Below, piece after piece: positions 1 through 8,727 of a stretch of DNA of 25,595 bases (positions within the stretch are counted from its first letter, which is position 1; the number at the start of each line of letters is the position of its first letter). The position numbers were made by a program, and so were the translations under genes. The notes below the pieces were generated by a model that did no database searches, had not been told where the DNA came from, and saw nothing but the letters and a program-made list of their open reading frames with translations. The stretch is from JAGLTN01 sp023135255 (lineage in GTDB: Bacteria; Planctomycetota; Phycisphaerae; Sedimentisphaerales; Anaerobacaceae): assembly GCA_030639495.1 (NCBI GenBank), contig DAOWCP010000027.1:1-25595 (forward strand). Direction: 5' to 3'.

Positions 1-1539
1 AGCAGGCGCATTTTCAATCAGCAGTTGTCCCGTGACATATCCCCAGCCGGTTAAAACAACGGTCGGGTCTTGCTGGAGAGCTTGTTTAGTAATTTCCCCA
101 AAACCAAGCTCATGTATTACAGTTATCAGACTGTCATTTTCAATTTCTGCAAAAACGAATTTCCCTTGCGAATCAGTTGTTGTTATTTCCAGGCCGCTGC
201 CATCTGCAACTTGGCCGTTGACAATCATTGCGGGATTTGCTGCATTAGAAACTATAACATCAGCGTTTTCTGCTGCGTAGCCCTCAATGCTTACTACATC
301 GCCCGTTATGTCCCGTTGCTTTTCAGGCTCAATAGTTTTTTGTGGTTCTTTGACAGCGGCAGGAGTATTTGCCTCTTCAGGCTCAGCGATTTTAACCTCT
401 TCGTATCCCAGGCGAGCCTGTATTTTCTCGATAGCATCTAAAAACGGATTAGGTTCGATTTTGCCTCGCAGCTGATCCCTTGTATCGTTATAAAACAGCT
501 CCAGCGTTTGTATGGATTTTTCATCACCCATTTCGCCAAGGAATTTTGCCAGAATGATTCTGTTTAGAAGATTATCGCCTTCAAATAAACGGGTAATGCC
601 ATTGGCGTCACCTGTGGTAAAACTTTCCATTACCTTTGCGAATTCTATTTCAGCAGAATCGTCAAGGCTGTCAATATCATCAGCTTTATCAATATCAGAT
701 TTGAGCCCCGCGGGTTTTGTAACAACCAAATTAGAATTTTCATTGGCTTTTTCAAGTTGCTTTTGCTGAATAAAGGTAAAAAGTTTTGCTGCTATTACCG
801 CCCCAGCCAATACTACTATGGCAGCTATTATTCTGAATTTGTTAAGAGCTTTTATCCGACGGACGATCTTATTTTTTTTCTGCATAGCTTCTGAAAGTTG
901 AGGCTCCGCAGACACAGGCAAAATTTTGGTAATGTCGTGCAGGGTTTTGCCAGGCGGATTGGTTGAAACAGATTCCTGCTTTATCGCTGCGACCGCATCG
1001 TTGACAATATTCTTGTTTTCACCAAGCTTTCTTTCTTCGTCGCGTAACTCCAAAAAACAAGCCAATTTTTCTTTTGTCTGATGGATCAATACCGTGACAG
1101 CTTTTTTATTTAAACCGTAAGTCTTTGCGATTTGTTTATTGCTAAGCCCTACGAATTTCGCCAAACAGAATATCTGCGCTTTCTGCGCAGGCACCTGACT
1201 AAGTGCTTTTCTTAATCGACCAGCTAACTCCTGCGATTCGATTTTCGCTAAAGGCTTCGGGCCATTCGTAGGTATTATTACCATATCAGTAGCGTCTTGT
1301 CTGGCTGATTTACTTTGGAAACGCTGGTGCAGTTTGTCGAGAGCTTTGCCGATCGCAGCCTTTGCTATATTTGGGTATATGTTGTTGTCTCGGATGGGCC
1401 TTTGTGTCGATTCTTCATAGACGCTGATAAATGCCTCTTTGAAACACTCCGAAGCTTCATGTGAATTGCTTAAAAGCTGATAAACCACCTGCCACAGCGA
1501 ATGGGCATTATCATCTAAGATCTGCTTCCAATCTGTCAT
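1..1539 (-). CDS. ECF-like sigma factor fused to a membrane segment and exported C-terminal domain (partial at left edge)
   Basis: The frame is open for 513 codons from ATG at 1539 to the window edge, so the C-terminus is missing. A Shine-Dalgarno sequence (AGGAAAG) lies about 8 nt upstream of the start. Residues about 10-75 look like sigma-70 region 2 (LWQVVYQLLSNSHEASECF, core-binding helices). Residues about 105-165 look like region 4, with a helix-turn-helix (GLSNKQIAKTYGLNKKAV). A membrane helix follows at about 235-256 (IIAAIVVLAGAVIAAKLF), then an acidic linker, a helical stretch (about 295-378), a Pro/Glu linker, and from about 411 a beta-rich region resembling carboxypeptidase-regulatory-like repeats. 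The sigma half should be cytoplasmic and the tail extracytoplasmic, which suggests direct sensing without a separate anti-sigma factor. That role is inferred. Planctomycetes are known for ECF factors with long C-terminal extensions. No anti-sigma gene is visible nearby, but the downstream side is outside the window. Confidence 0.85.
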   Translation of the reverse strand, partial: MTDWKQILDDNAHSLWQVVYQLLSNSHEASECFKEAFISVYEESTQRPIRDNNIYPNIAKAAIGKALDKLHQRFQSKSARQDATDMVIIPTNGPKPLAKIESQELAGRLRKALSQVPAQKAQIFCLAKFVGLSNKQIAKTYGLNKKAVTVLIHQTKEKLACFLELRDEERKLGENKNIVNDAVAAIKQESVSTNPPGKTLHDITKILPVSAEPQLSEAMQKKNKIVRRIKALNKFRIIAAIVVLAGAVIAAKLFTFIQQKQLEKANENSNLVVTKPAGLKSDIDKADDIDSLDDSAEIEFAKVMESFTTGDANGITRLFEGDNLLNRIILAKFLGEMGDEKSIQTLELFYNDTRDQLRGKIEPNPFLDAIEKIQARLGYEEVKIAEPEEANTPAAVKEPQKTIEPEKQRDITGDVVSIEGYAAENADVIVSNAANPAMIVNGQVADGSGLEITTTDSQGKFVFAEIENDSLITVIHELGFGEITKQALQQDPTVVLTGWGYVTGQLLIENAPA

Positions 1540-1934
1540 ATACCGATCTTTCCTGTTAATATGCACGACTTTAATACCATTATCGGAAGACCACCTCTGT
1601 TTTTTGCACAAAAAAACGGAAATAACTGCGCCAAGAGCTATATATATTGCCGGAATCTGCAAAAAATCAGAAATTCTAAAAAATTCCCGGAATAATTGAA
1701 ACAAATCTGCCCGACAAGCCTTCTTATATTTACAGCCACAATAAAAGATTCGATTATGGGATACGAACATGCCCAGTCCGAAAAACGGGTAAAATGAAAT
1801 TATTTATTATTCAATTTTCCCTTGCAAAGGCCTACAAACATTGTCAAAATGGCTGTGACATTTTTAAGCGGTTTTGTCTCGATGACTTAGCAGCAAAAAC
1901 ATAAAACAAGGATTGTTTATTGTGGAGGCAAAAA
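1540..1934. other. Intergenic region between divergent sigma factor and TPR lipoprotein genes
   Basis: This 395-bp gap must hold the divergent promoters of the sigma factor and the TPR lipoprotein. It is AT-rich with several A/T runs. I found no hexamer pair on either strand convincing enough to call, no RNA gene and no small ORF with a good ribosome binding site, apart from the two start-proximal Shine-Dalgarno sequences. Confidence 0.5.
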
Positions 1935-2585
1935 ATGAAAATTAGAGCTATTATGATAAGCCTGGCGGTATTGGTTTACATCTTTTTTGGTTTTGGTTGC
2001 ACCGTAGAGCAAAAAACGGGCACCGATTCGATAAAAGAAATTAATAAGAATCGCCTGCTTACCAAAATAGGGAAAAATTACAAAAATGCCAATGCTCATT
2101 ACAAACTCGGGAAAATATACGCATCTGAAAAGCAATGGCAAAAGGCACTCTACGAATATGATGTCGCACTGAGCTTTGACCCCGCTCACTGGCAAACTCA
2201 GGCAGCAAAACTAAAAGCTCTCGTCAACAAAGGCCAATCTGCCAAAGCTGATGTCGCTGCGGAAATGTACATAAACCAAAACGTAGGCAATATCGAAGGC
2301 CCATTAACACTTTCCAAAGCGTTAGAAGACGAAGGACTTGATAAATATGTGGTAAGAAGCTACAAAAGTGGGATAGCAAAATTCCCCGATTCCGTAGAAT
2401 TAAATCGAGGCCTGGGAATGTTCTACCTCAAAAAAGACAACAAAGAAAGTGCGAGACAATATCTTATCAAAAGCTTTGAGCTTGACCCAACACAGGCAGA
2501 TGTTGCAAGCGAATTGGGCAAAATGGGTGTAATACTTGAAAGACCAAAACCAAAACCCAAAAAAGCAAAAGCCAAGAAAAAATAA
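1935..2585 (+). CDS. TPR-repeat lipoprotein
   Basis: The product is 216 residues. I chose ATG at 1935 because GGAGG lies at 1924-1928 with a 6-nt spacer; the in-frame TTG at 1920 would put the start inside that site. The N-terminus is a basic residue pair, a hydrophobic stretch and a cysteine (FFGFGC), a loose lipobox suggesting membrane anchoring after export. Residues about 50-185 contain tetratricopeptide-like helix pairs (AHYKLGKIYASEKQWQKAL; NRGLGMFYLKKDNKESARQY), which usually mediate protein-protein contacts. The C-terminus is a Pro/Lys-rich tail (PKPKPKKAKAKKK), possibly cell-wall or nucleic-acid contacting. The gene points against the local strand bias, and its coding strand is C-richer than G in places. 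Its partner is unknown. Confidence 0.85.
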   Translation: MKIRAIMISLAVLVYIFFGFGCTVEQKTGTDSIKEINKNRLLTKIGKNYKNANAHYKLGKIYASEKQWQKALYEYDVALSFDPAHWQTQAAKLKALVNKGQSAKADVAAEMYINQNVGNIEGPLTLSKALEDEGLDKYVVRSYKSGIAKFPDSVELNRGLGMFYLKKDNKESARQYLIKSFELDPTQADVASELGKMGVILERPKPKPKKAKAKKK

Positions 2586-2675
2586 AACAGTAAATATACA
2601 ACTTACTCAAACTGACCGAATTTTTTTAAGCCTCCACAATCCGCCAGTCCACAGCTTTGAGGTTTTTTGTCGGCG
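2586..2675. other. Convergent gap containing an out-of-frame C-terminal tail sequence
   Basis: The gap lies between two convergent genes. On the minus strand, positions 2626-2679 encode IAPTKNLKAVDWRIVEA and a stop, in the -1 frame relative to the dockerin gene that stops at 2676. This resembles the true C-terminus of the 5135-6742 protein (KHLKNVSWRILEA, stop). No hairpin with a T-run convincing as a terminator is seen. Confidence 0.5.
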
Positions 2676-4976
2676 CTATTTTGCCAGCAAAGCGAAGTCA
2701 TCAAGATTAACAATTCCATTGCGATTAAGATCGCCGACAGCCTCAGCCTCACTTACAAGCCAGCATTGTGCCAACTGAGCCATGTCCGCCAGATCAACAG
2801 CATTGTCGTTATTAATATCCGCCAGCAAAGACAACCCGATCGGCCCCAGAGACGCCCAACTGGTTCCGCCGAAATACCCAAGATTAATTCTGATGTTTTC
2901 GCCGAAATAATTATTAGGATCCTGTGCGATAGTTACAGGTTCATCAGCTAAGCTGCAACCGGGATTGCCCGCATTTATGCATTTGCTGGTAACATCGTCC
3001 CATGTCCAAATATCTCTGTCATTGGTAATATCCCATCGCCAGCCGGCACTTTTTAAATGGTAATCATTATTATTAACATCAGCAAACATTGGGTCACAGT
3101 CAATATTTCCCAGCCCATCAAAACCGCCCGCAATGTCACAATACGTCAGCTTTGGTATTGTCAAACTGCCCGAAATCTGAGACGAACCATTATCCCAGAT
3201 AATCGAGTTTGTGATATAGGTATTCGTATAGCTTCTCCAAAAATACAAACCACCTCCCACATTATCAGCGATCGTACAATTTCTGATATCAGGCGAACCA
3301 TCACGTTGGCAGTACAATCCAAACTCATCATTTTTAGCGATCAAACAATTTTGAATAGTCGGAAAACTGCTGTCATGAATGTCCATTCCCGCAGTTTGAT
3401 TATTACAGAACCTGCAATTGATGATAGTCGGGCTTGAAATAAAAATATCGCATCCCTTACCATTATTGAAGAAATTACAGTTTATAATCGTAGGCCCTGA
3501 GCGGTCACAATAGAAGCCAACATTTGAATCCATAATCGTAAAGCCTTCCAGATAGCAGTTCGCATTCTGACCACCCGCAAACAACACTGCAACATTGCAA
3601 TCAGAGATGACAGTTGCCGCAACGACATTAGCATCAAGCGGATCACTGGATCGCAGAGTGATATTCTTATCTTCAAAGTCAACAGCCGTCGTGTATGTTC
3701 CCGTTGGAACAACGACCTCATCACCATCGTTTGAAAGATGGATCGCATCACGAATGAAATCATATCTTTCGCCGGTAGTGATGTTTTCAATCCCTCCATC
3801 GATTATTGAATAATAATGTTTAAGGTTGATGGCCTTTGCTCTGCCATAGGAATCGCTCTGCCAGATAATATTATCGCCGCAGATATCCGGCGACAATCCT
3901 ATATAATTTTCTGATATTGGCAACTCTAAAACCAGATTATCCCTGATGAGCATTGAAGCTCTGATAAAATAATCCACCTGATATTCATTTATCATTGTCG
4001 CTTCGACATAAGCAATAACATTATTATCAATAGCAGCCATCCCAAAATTACCACCGCCAGGCGTAATGACAAATTCTTCTATATTATTAATATCCGATAT
4101 ATCAGTGGCATAGACACTAATATTATTGGGGTCTCTATAATCTGTCCAGACAACAATATCACCACTGATAGCAGGATCGTTTTGCACGCATGGGTCGTTA
4201 CAAATTGTAAAAATCCTGATGTTATTTATATCAGAAATATCCGCCCCGTAAATATCACCTTTACCTTCCCAGATAACGATATCATCGCTGATATCAATAA
4301 CATCATCAAAATCAGAGCCGTAGTACCAGTAAGGATAAGGGTCCCTGTTGCCGACATTGCTATCGATAGTGAAAAACACAGGATTGTCATAATCGGAAAT
4401 ATCCGCTCCGCAAATATTGTAAGGCGTATTAAACCAGTTGCAAGGGTCTTCCGCCGGCAGCAGATCAAGACCGAAATGTTCAAGCCAGACAATTTTATTC
4501 CCTGATATAGCCGGGTGGCTGTAAGATTGGCTATAAGTATTGTCAAATCCAATAAGCTTTTTACTCTCATCCGTGGACAGCTTGCCCATATATATACTTG
4601 TAAGACATGGCTCATGCAGATAAGGCCCAAAAGTTTTACCATCGCCTTGCCATACCACAATATCCCCATCAACATCGGGATTAGTAGACAGCCCATATTG
4701 TTCAAATCTTTCTATAGTTTCTCCCCCGATTTTTCTATACCTGATTGACCATGTATAATCGCAGGCTCCACCAACAGCATATACAGCATAATCTTCTGAT
4801 ATCCTCGGGTAATGTGCATATCGATCACTCGGAACATCAATGTCAAACTCTGTTTCATCAACAAATACCTCAACCGAATTGGCATCTCCTACAGCAGCAA
4901 CAGGCGGCAGCACCTCCGCAGATGCAATAGATGATGTTAAAAAGATTACCAGACAAAGAATTCTTAACGGATTCAT
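2676..4976 (-). CDS. Secreted beta-propeller / right-handed beta-helix protein with dockerin, probable 3' frameshift
   Basis: The product is 766 residues with a clear signal peptide (MNPLRILCLVIFLTSSIASA) and a strong Shine-Dalgarno (GGAGG) 8 nt before ATG at 4976. Residues about 50-385 repeat the pattern P-x-I-S-G-D-x-V-V-W, typical of TolB/WD-like propeller blades. Residues about 395-620 repeat short units such as GPTIINCNFFNN and SPTIINCRFCNN, typical of right-handed parallel beta-helix proteins (pectate-lyase-like or NosD-like). The last 48 residues are a type I dockerin with two calcium-loop motifs (DINNDNAVDLADMAQL; DLNRNGIVNLDDFALL). The frame stops at LLAK, before the usual hydrophobic end of the second helix; a one-base shift would add 17 residues ending WRIVEA. 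It is probably a cell-surface or cellulosome-like polysaccharide-binding protein. No enzyme active site is recognised. Confidence 0.85.
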   Translation of the reverse strand: MNPLRILCLVIFLTSSIASAEVLPPVAAVGDANSVEVFVDETEFDIDVPSDRYAHYPRISEDYAVYAVGGACDYTWSIRYRKIGGETIERFEQYGLSTNPDVDGDIVVWQGDGKTFGPYLHEPCLTSIYMGKLSTDESKKLIGFDNTYSQSYSHPAISGNKIVWLEHFGLDLLPAEDPCNWFNTPYNICGADISDYDNPVFFTIDSNVGNRDPYPYWYYGSDFDDVIDISDDIVIWEGKGDIYGADISDINNIRIFTICNDPCVQNDPAISGDIVVWTDYRDPNNISVYATDISDINNIEEFVITPGGGNFGMAAIDNNVIAYVEATMINEYQVDYFIRASMLIRDNLVLELPISENYIGLSPDICGDNIIWQSDSYGRAKAINLKHYYSIIDGGIENITTGERYDFIRDAIHLSNDGDEVVVPTGTYTTAVDFEDKNITLRSSDPLDANVVAATVISDCNVAVLFAGGQNANCYLEGFTIMDSNVGFYCDRSGPTIINCNFFNNGKGCDIFISSPTIINCRFCNNQTAGMDIHDSSFPTIQNCLIAKNDEFGLYCQRDGSPDIRNCTIADNVGGGLYFWRSYTNTYITNSIIWDNGSSQISGSLTIPKLTYCDIAGGFDGLGNIDCDPMFADVNNNDYHLKSAGWRWDITNDRDIWTWDDVTSKCINAGNPGCSLADEPVTIAQDPNNYFGENIRINLGYFGGTSWASLGPIGLSLLADINNDNAVDLADMAQLAQCWLVSEAEAVGDLNRNGIVNLDDFALLAK

Positions 4977-5134
4977 TAGTAAAACCTCCTCAAAAAATTA
5001 AAATCACCGCTTAATCTCCTGTTAACGCCCGACTACTGAAAACTCAGAAGTTCATTATATAATATAAGACACATAAGTAGAAGATTTGTTACAAACTATT
5101 TTCAAAAATATGAAAAATTCTTAAAAAGTACGCT
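4977..5134. promoter_or_regulatory. Upstream region of the dockerin gene
   Basis: This holds the 5' region of the minus-strand dockerin gene and the end of the ABC operon. It has an AT-rich palindrome (ATTATATAAT, near 5055-5065) that could supply a -10 element on the minus strand, and a small hairpin CTGA-AAAC-TCAG near 5035-5046. No convincing -35 is seen, so no promoter position is asserted. Confidence 0.3.
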
Positions 5135-6742
5135 TTAAGCCTCCAAAATCCGCCAACTTACATTTTTAAGGTGTTTCATTTGCCAGTTGGCTTTACAGCC
5201 ATAGCAATTGTCCTGCTCAACCCGCCTTAGCTGGCCGCAATTCTTGCAGGTCACCATCATCTCTGCGTGCTTAGTAAATCTAAAAGTAAGATACCCGGCA
5301 ACACCAGTAAAAATAACACCATAGGTCCAAACCCTCACCGCGCGCCTGCTCAACCCCAAAGCCTTCGCCCTCTTACTAACCCGCCAGCCCAAAAGCACCC
5401 CAATAATAAGCGAAGGGCCCATGATTAGCAAAGCCGCCAACAGCTTAAGCAAATATGGTGCGTCTTTATCATTAGCAGCTTCTCTCGCCAAAGAGGCAAC
5501 AAATGAATTAGGTCTAATAAACATAGCTTGCTGGCTTTTGACACCATCGTAATTATGAGCAGTCAGATATGAAAGAATATTAAACCCCGCAGGTTGAAGG
5601 CTTTCAATAATATATCCGGTCCAAAGCGTAGCAAATCCACCGGGAAGCTTTCCCTCGTCCAGCTCGCTGGCTTTATGATCAACTTTTTTTCCTGTCGCAT
5701 CAAAAACATAAGTATCCATATACCTTAAATCACTCGAAATACTCAATACTATGAGGCCTAAATAATTATCCCCAAAGAAAGCGGACCGTATAAGATATCC
5801 ATGTTGCAATTTTGAATATTCCGGTAAGCTACCCGCAGGTTTCAATTCTAATGTTTCGGTATCAAGCAGGTCGATCCTGCCATTATCATTAACGACGATT
5901 AAATATTTGTTGGATGCATTAGTAGTAAGTTTAACAGGCACATTCTTTTTTGTTCCATTTACTTCTTCAACTTGTTCAGGTGATTTAAATCCAGTATGAA
6001 CAGGAATATATGTCGTTCCTACATAACCGTAACCTGTTTCTACGGGGTTATATTTCTCAGCATCCAGTTCAGATCCTTTAGTTACAGTCTTTTCTTCACG
6101 GGTGATTTTAATCCTGAAAAAACGTGACAAACCTTTATCATAAAATACAGTCGTTTCTTTAGAAGTGTTTTTCATTTTGGTAGTTAGTGGTTGGATAAAC
6201 CTGCCCAGCTGTTCTGTTGGTTCATCGCCAATACCTTCAGGGCCGATATAATAATTAATTCTTTTGCTCCATTTATCCTGACCATCAAAATTTCTTAACA
6301 GATAGCAATTAACAAAAAGACCTTTGTCTTTATCGAAGTAAGTTCTGTGGTGATTAGAGTTTTCTAAAATCTCAGGCTTAATAGTGCTGCTTATATTATC
6401 AGTCGCAATATCGTATGCAACACTCATCATACTTAGGCCTTGAAACCTGGTTTCTTCCTCAATGAAATCTCCGACCATTCCCAAAGTCCAGATCATATCA
6501 TAACTCATAAATGCTTTTACAGCTGATGGAAAGTATTTGTCTCCCTGTTCTTTTATCGTTTGTTTTTCATTTGTTATCAGCCCGGAAGGGCAAATTACTA
6601 TACGATAATCATTGAATTTTACACTGTCCAGTATCGCATTATCGCAGAACCTGTCTGTCCAGAAAAACACAATGCCCAGCAAAACAATTACAAGAACACC
6701 GGTGCCAGCAATATTGATAACATATTTAATTTTGTTATTCAT
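5135..6742 (-). CDS. Membrane protein of the GntR-ABC operon with C-terminal zinc ribbon
   Basis: The product is 535 residues and not from a family I can name. One membrane helix (about residues 8-30) leads into a large, probably extracytoplasmic region of about 400 residues with propeller-like strands (VVNDNGRIDLLDTETLEL). Two further membrane helices follow at about 438-460 and 478-498. The tail carries four cysteines in a zinc-ribbon pattern (CKNCGQ...CYGCKANW). An odd number of membrane crossings puts the ribbon on the opposite side of the membrane from an N-terminal cytoplasmic end, so either the count or the topology needs checking. The gene is 12 nt downstream of the permease, with its own GGGAGA site, so it is the last gene of the operon. 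It may be an accessory or sensor part of the transporter. The C-terminus (SWRILEA) matches the out-of-frame tail of the next gene downstream. Confidence 0.75.
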   Translation of the reverse strand: MNNKIKYVINIAGTGVLVIVLLGIVFFWTDRFCDNAILDSVKFNDYRIVICPSGLITNEKQTIKEQGDKYFPSAVKAFMSYDMIWTLGMVGDFIEEETRFQGLSMMSVAYDIATDNISSTIKPEILENSNHHRTYFDKDKGLFVNCYLLRNFDGQDKWSKRINYYIGPEGIGDEPTEQLGRFIQPLTTKMKNTSKETTVFYDKGLSRFFRIKITREEKTVTKGSELDAEKYNPVETGYGYVGTTYIPVHTGFKSPEQVEEVNGTKKNVPVKLTTNASNKYLIVVNDNGRIDLLDTETLELKPAGSLPEYSKLQHGYLIRSAFFGDNYLGLIVLSISSDLRYMDTYVFDATGKKVDHKASELDEGKLPGGFATLWTGYIIESLQPAGFNILSYLTAHNYDGVKSQQAMFIRPNSFVASLAREAANDKDAPYLLKLLAALLIMGPSLIIGVLLGWRVSKRAKALGLSRRAVRVWTYGVIFTGVAGYLTFRFTKHAEMMVTCKNCGQLRRVEQDNCYGCKANWQMKHLKNVSWRILEA

Positions 6743-6754
6743 TTTTGAATCTCC

Positions 6755-7399
6755 CTATAAAGCCGCTGTTGAAAATTTCTGCCAAACCTTACCCAACAGT
6801 GCAGCTGTTAATATTATAAATATCAAAGCAGTATCTGCCCTGACACCTTTTATAATTATAAGAGTAAGAAGAATGATAGTTATTATCATCCCCATAATTT
6901 GCGAAAGATTCTTTCGCTTATTGTCACCAATTATCAACCCTATCGAATAACAGCAAAGTGACATTAAAAACATCGTTACAAATAGTTTTATTATCATAGC
7001 CTTGGGATAAGGGATCAGAACAGGAAATATCTGCACCAGAATAAGCTCTGTGATAGCGATTGGCACTATCATCATCAATATCCAGATCAGCCCGGCGATA
7101 ATACGCGCTGAAATTATCTTATTCCTCGTCGTCGCCAACGTAAGCAAAAACGCAGATATCTTCTGGTTCTTGTCTTTATACATCTGTGCACTTCCCAACG
7201 CAGTTGCCAGAAACGCTGCAACCGGTATCAAAAGCACAAAGATATTATACATGGCTCCATTAAGCCCTGTTGGAACCCACTTTGTCGCCTCCATAGCAAC
7301 CGTTGTTGACAGATAGCAAACAGTGGTCAATGATATTGCCAAGCCCAAAATAAACAATCTCATATTGTCTTCAATTTCTCTTTTTATCAGTGTAAACAT
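6755..7399 (-). CDS. ABC transporter permease, about 6 TM
   Basis: The product is 214 residues. I chose ATG at 7399 (MFTLIKREIEDN) because GGGAGA lies just upstream and the start follows the ATPase stop codon by 1 nt; the longer frame starting at 7453 would overlap the ATPase gene. It contains about six hydrophobic helices (LGLAISLTTVCYLSTTV; VLLIPVAAFLATALGSA; IIAGLIWILMMIVPIAI; IKLFVTMFLMSLCCYSIGL; IMGMIITIILLTLIII; ALIFIILTAALLGKV), matching ABC-2-type export permeases that pair with GntR-linked ATPases such as the Bacillus Ytr system. The substrate cannot be told from sequence. In YtrA-type operons, cell-wall-active compounds are a common inducer; applying that here is inference. Confidence 0.85.
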   Translation of the reverse strand: MFTLIKREIEDNMRLFILGLAISLTTVCYLSTTVAMEATKWVPTGLNGAMYNIFVLLIPVAAFLATALGSAQMYKDKNQKISAFLLTLATTRNKIISARIIAGLIWILMMIVPIAITELILVQIFPVLIPYPKAMIIKLFVTMFLMSLCCYSIGLIIGDNKRKNLSQIMGMIITIILLTLIIIKGVRADTALIFIILTAALLGKVWQKFSTAAL

Positions 7400-7400
7400 T

Positions 7401-8315
7401 TTAATTTCTCCCAGCTTGAACAATCGAAACCGGCTCCGGATTCGTACATTCAATAAAAATATCTTCCAGCGTCATCGGTATCTCGTCAATACTCTCAGGC
7501 CCGAAAGTCTCCACCATCGCCCGCTTGTGCCCATTCCAATTAGCAGCGGTTATCACAAGCTCATGGTCATATTGTTTTTGGTTAATTATCTCCGTGAGAT
7601 GCAGATCCTCAGGCACCGAATCCTTAAATATGATTCGCATTTTTTTGACCCGCTCTTTCAATTGTTCAAGCTCACAGTCAACTACCAATTGCCCGCAAAC
7701 TAAAATGCCGATCCGGTCAGCAATCCTTTCAACGTCACTTAAAATATGTGAGCTGAACAATATCGTCCGGCCATCCCGCTGAAGCACATCGATCGCTAAT
7801 TCAAGAAACTGCCTGCGAACAACCGTATCAAGCCCAAGCGTCGGATCATCCAATATCAAAACTTGCGGATCAGTCGCCATCGCCAATGCAAGGTTCAGCT
7901 GGGCACGCATACCAGTAGAAAGCTCTTTAACCTTGCGGTTCATAGGCAAATTAAAAACCTCTATAAAATGATCAAAAGTTTCATCATCCCATTTCGCCGA
8001 CAGCCTCTTACATAAACCGGTAAGCTTACTGACAGAATAATTCTGTATCAGGTGATGACCCTCTGCGACATAGCCGATCCTGCCGTAATCGTTGGCGCCA
8101 AGTTCATCGGATCGCTTACCAAAAATAAAAGTACTGCCCCTGGTCACAGGCTCCAAACCTAAAAGTATCCGGATTATAGTGGTCTTGCCCGTGCCGTTTC
8201 TGCCCAGCAGTCCATATATACAACCCTGTGGAATTTCAAAGCTGATATTATCCAGTACACATCGACCGTCATAATATTTTGTCAGGTTCTCGATCTTTAT
8301 AATACTGTCATTCAT
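7401..8315 (-). CDS. ABC transporter ATP-binding protein (YtrB-like)
   Basis: The product is 304 residues with all main ABC ATPase motifs: Walker A GRNGTGKT at 38-45, signature LSTGM at about 136-140, Walker B VLILDDPTLGLD at about 153-164, and an H-loop histidine in LFSSHILSDVERIADR. The Walker B catalytic glutamate position is aspartate (DDP instead of DEP). The C-terminal 90 residues are an accessory domain, as in other drug- or lipid-type ABC ATPases. The start ATG overlaps the GntR stop codon (ATGA), indicating translational coupling. It should energise the permease at 6755-7399 from the cytoplasmic face of the membrane. Transport direction is most likely export, from the family type. 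Confidence 0.93.
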   Translation of the reverse strand: MNDSIIKIENLTKYYDGRCVLDNISFEIPQGCIYGLLGRNGTGKTTIIRILLGLEPVTRGSTFIFGKRSDELGANDYGRIGYVAEGHHLIQNYSVSKLTGLCKRLSAKWDDETFDHFIEVFNLPMNRKVKELSTGMRAQLNLALAMATDPQVLILDDPTLGLDTVVRRQFLELAIDVLQRDGRTILFSSHILSDVERIADRIGILVCGQLVVDCELEQLKERVKKMRIIFKDSVPEDLHLTEIINQKQYDHELVITAANWNGHKRAMVETFGPESIDEIPMTLEDIFIECTNPEPVSIVQAGRN

Positions 8316-8716
8316 CTTGATGTACCCTCCTTTGAGTTAAAATTAAATTCCCCTAAAATCCCTTCAAACCACTTCCTCAGTTCCGCTTTAGTAATTTGCA
8401 TATGAAAAGCATCCACTGCCGCATGTTCCAATTGATCGATGATTAAATTTCTGCGCACGGACTTATTCAGCTGATTATCAATATCAGCAATAAACGCTCC
8501 GGCACCAGCTCTGGTGTAGATTATATTTTCCTGCTCAAGCTGCCGATAGGCTTTACCAATAGTATTAGGATTCAAAGTCAGCTCACCAGCCAGCTGCCTT
8601 ACCGTAGGCAATTGCTGACCTTTCTTAAGCCTGCCTAAAGCAACATCCCGTTTGATCTGATCCACAACCTGCTGATACGCCGGCCAGGCAGAAGCATTAT
8701 TAATTTTTATCTGCAT
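8312..8716 (-). CDS. GntR-family transcriptional regulator, YtrA type
   Basis: The product is 134 residues from ATG at 8716, chosen because GGTGG lies about 5 nt upstream; ATG at 8728 adds four residues but has no ribosome site. Residues 10-75 are a GntR winged helix (PAYQQVVDQIKRDVALGRLK, QLPTVRQLAGELTLNPNTIG, AYRQLEQENIIYTRAGAGAF). The C-terminal part is a short helical domain of about 50 residues rather than a large ligand domain, which is characteristic of the YtrA subfamily. It is first in the operon, and its stop overlaps the ATPase start. A perfect inverted repeat overlapping the promoter is the likely operator, so it probably represses its own operon. The inducer is unknown. Confidence 0.93.
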   Translation of the reverse strand: MQIKINNASAWPAYQQVVDQIKRDVALGRLKKGQQLPTVRQLAGELTLNPNTIGKAYRQLEQENIIYTRAGAGAFIADIDNQLNKSVRRNLIIDQLEHAAVDAFHMQITKAELRKWFEGILGEFNFNSKEGTSR

Positions 8717-8727
8717 AATAACCACCA

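Noticed and set aside
7323..7703. Plus-strand ORF of 126 codons across the ATPase/permease junction
   Set aside because: It overlaps two clear ABC genes on the other strand and has no ribosome site or recognisable domain.
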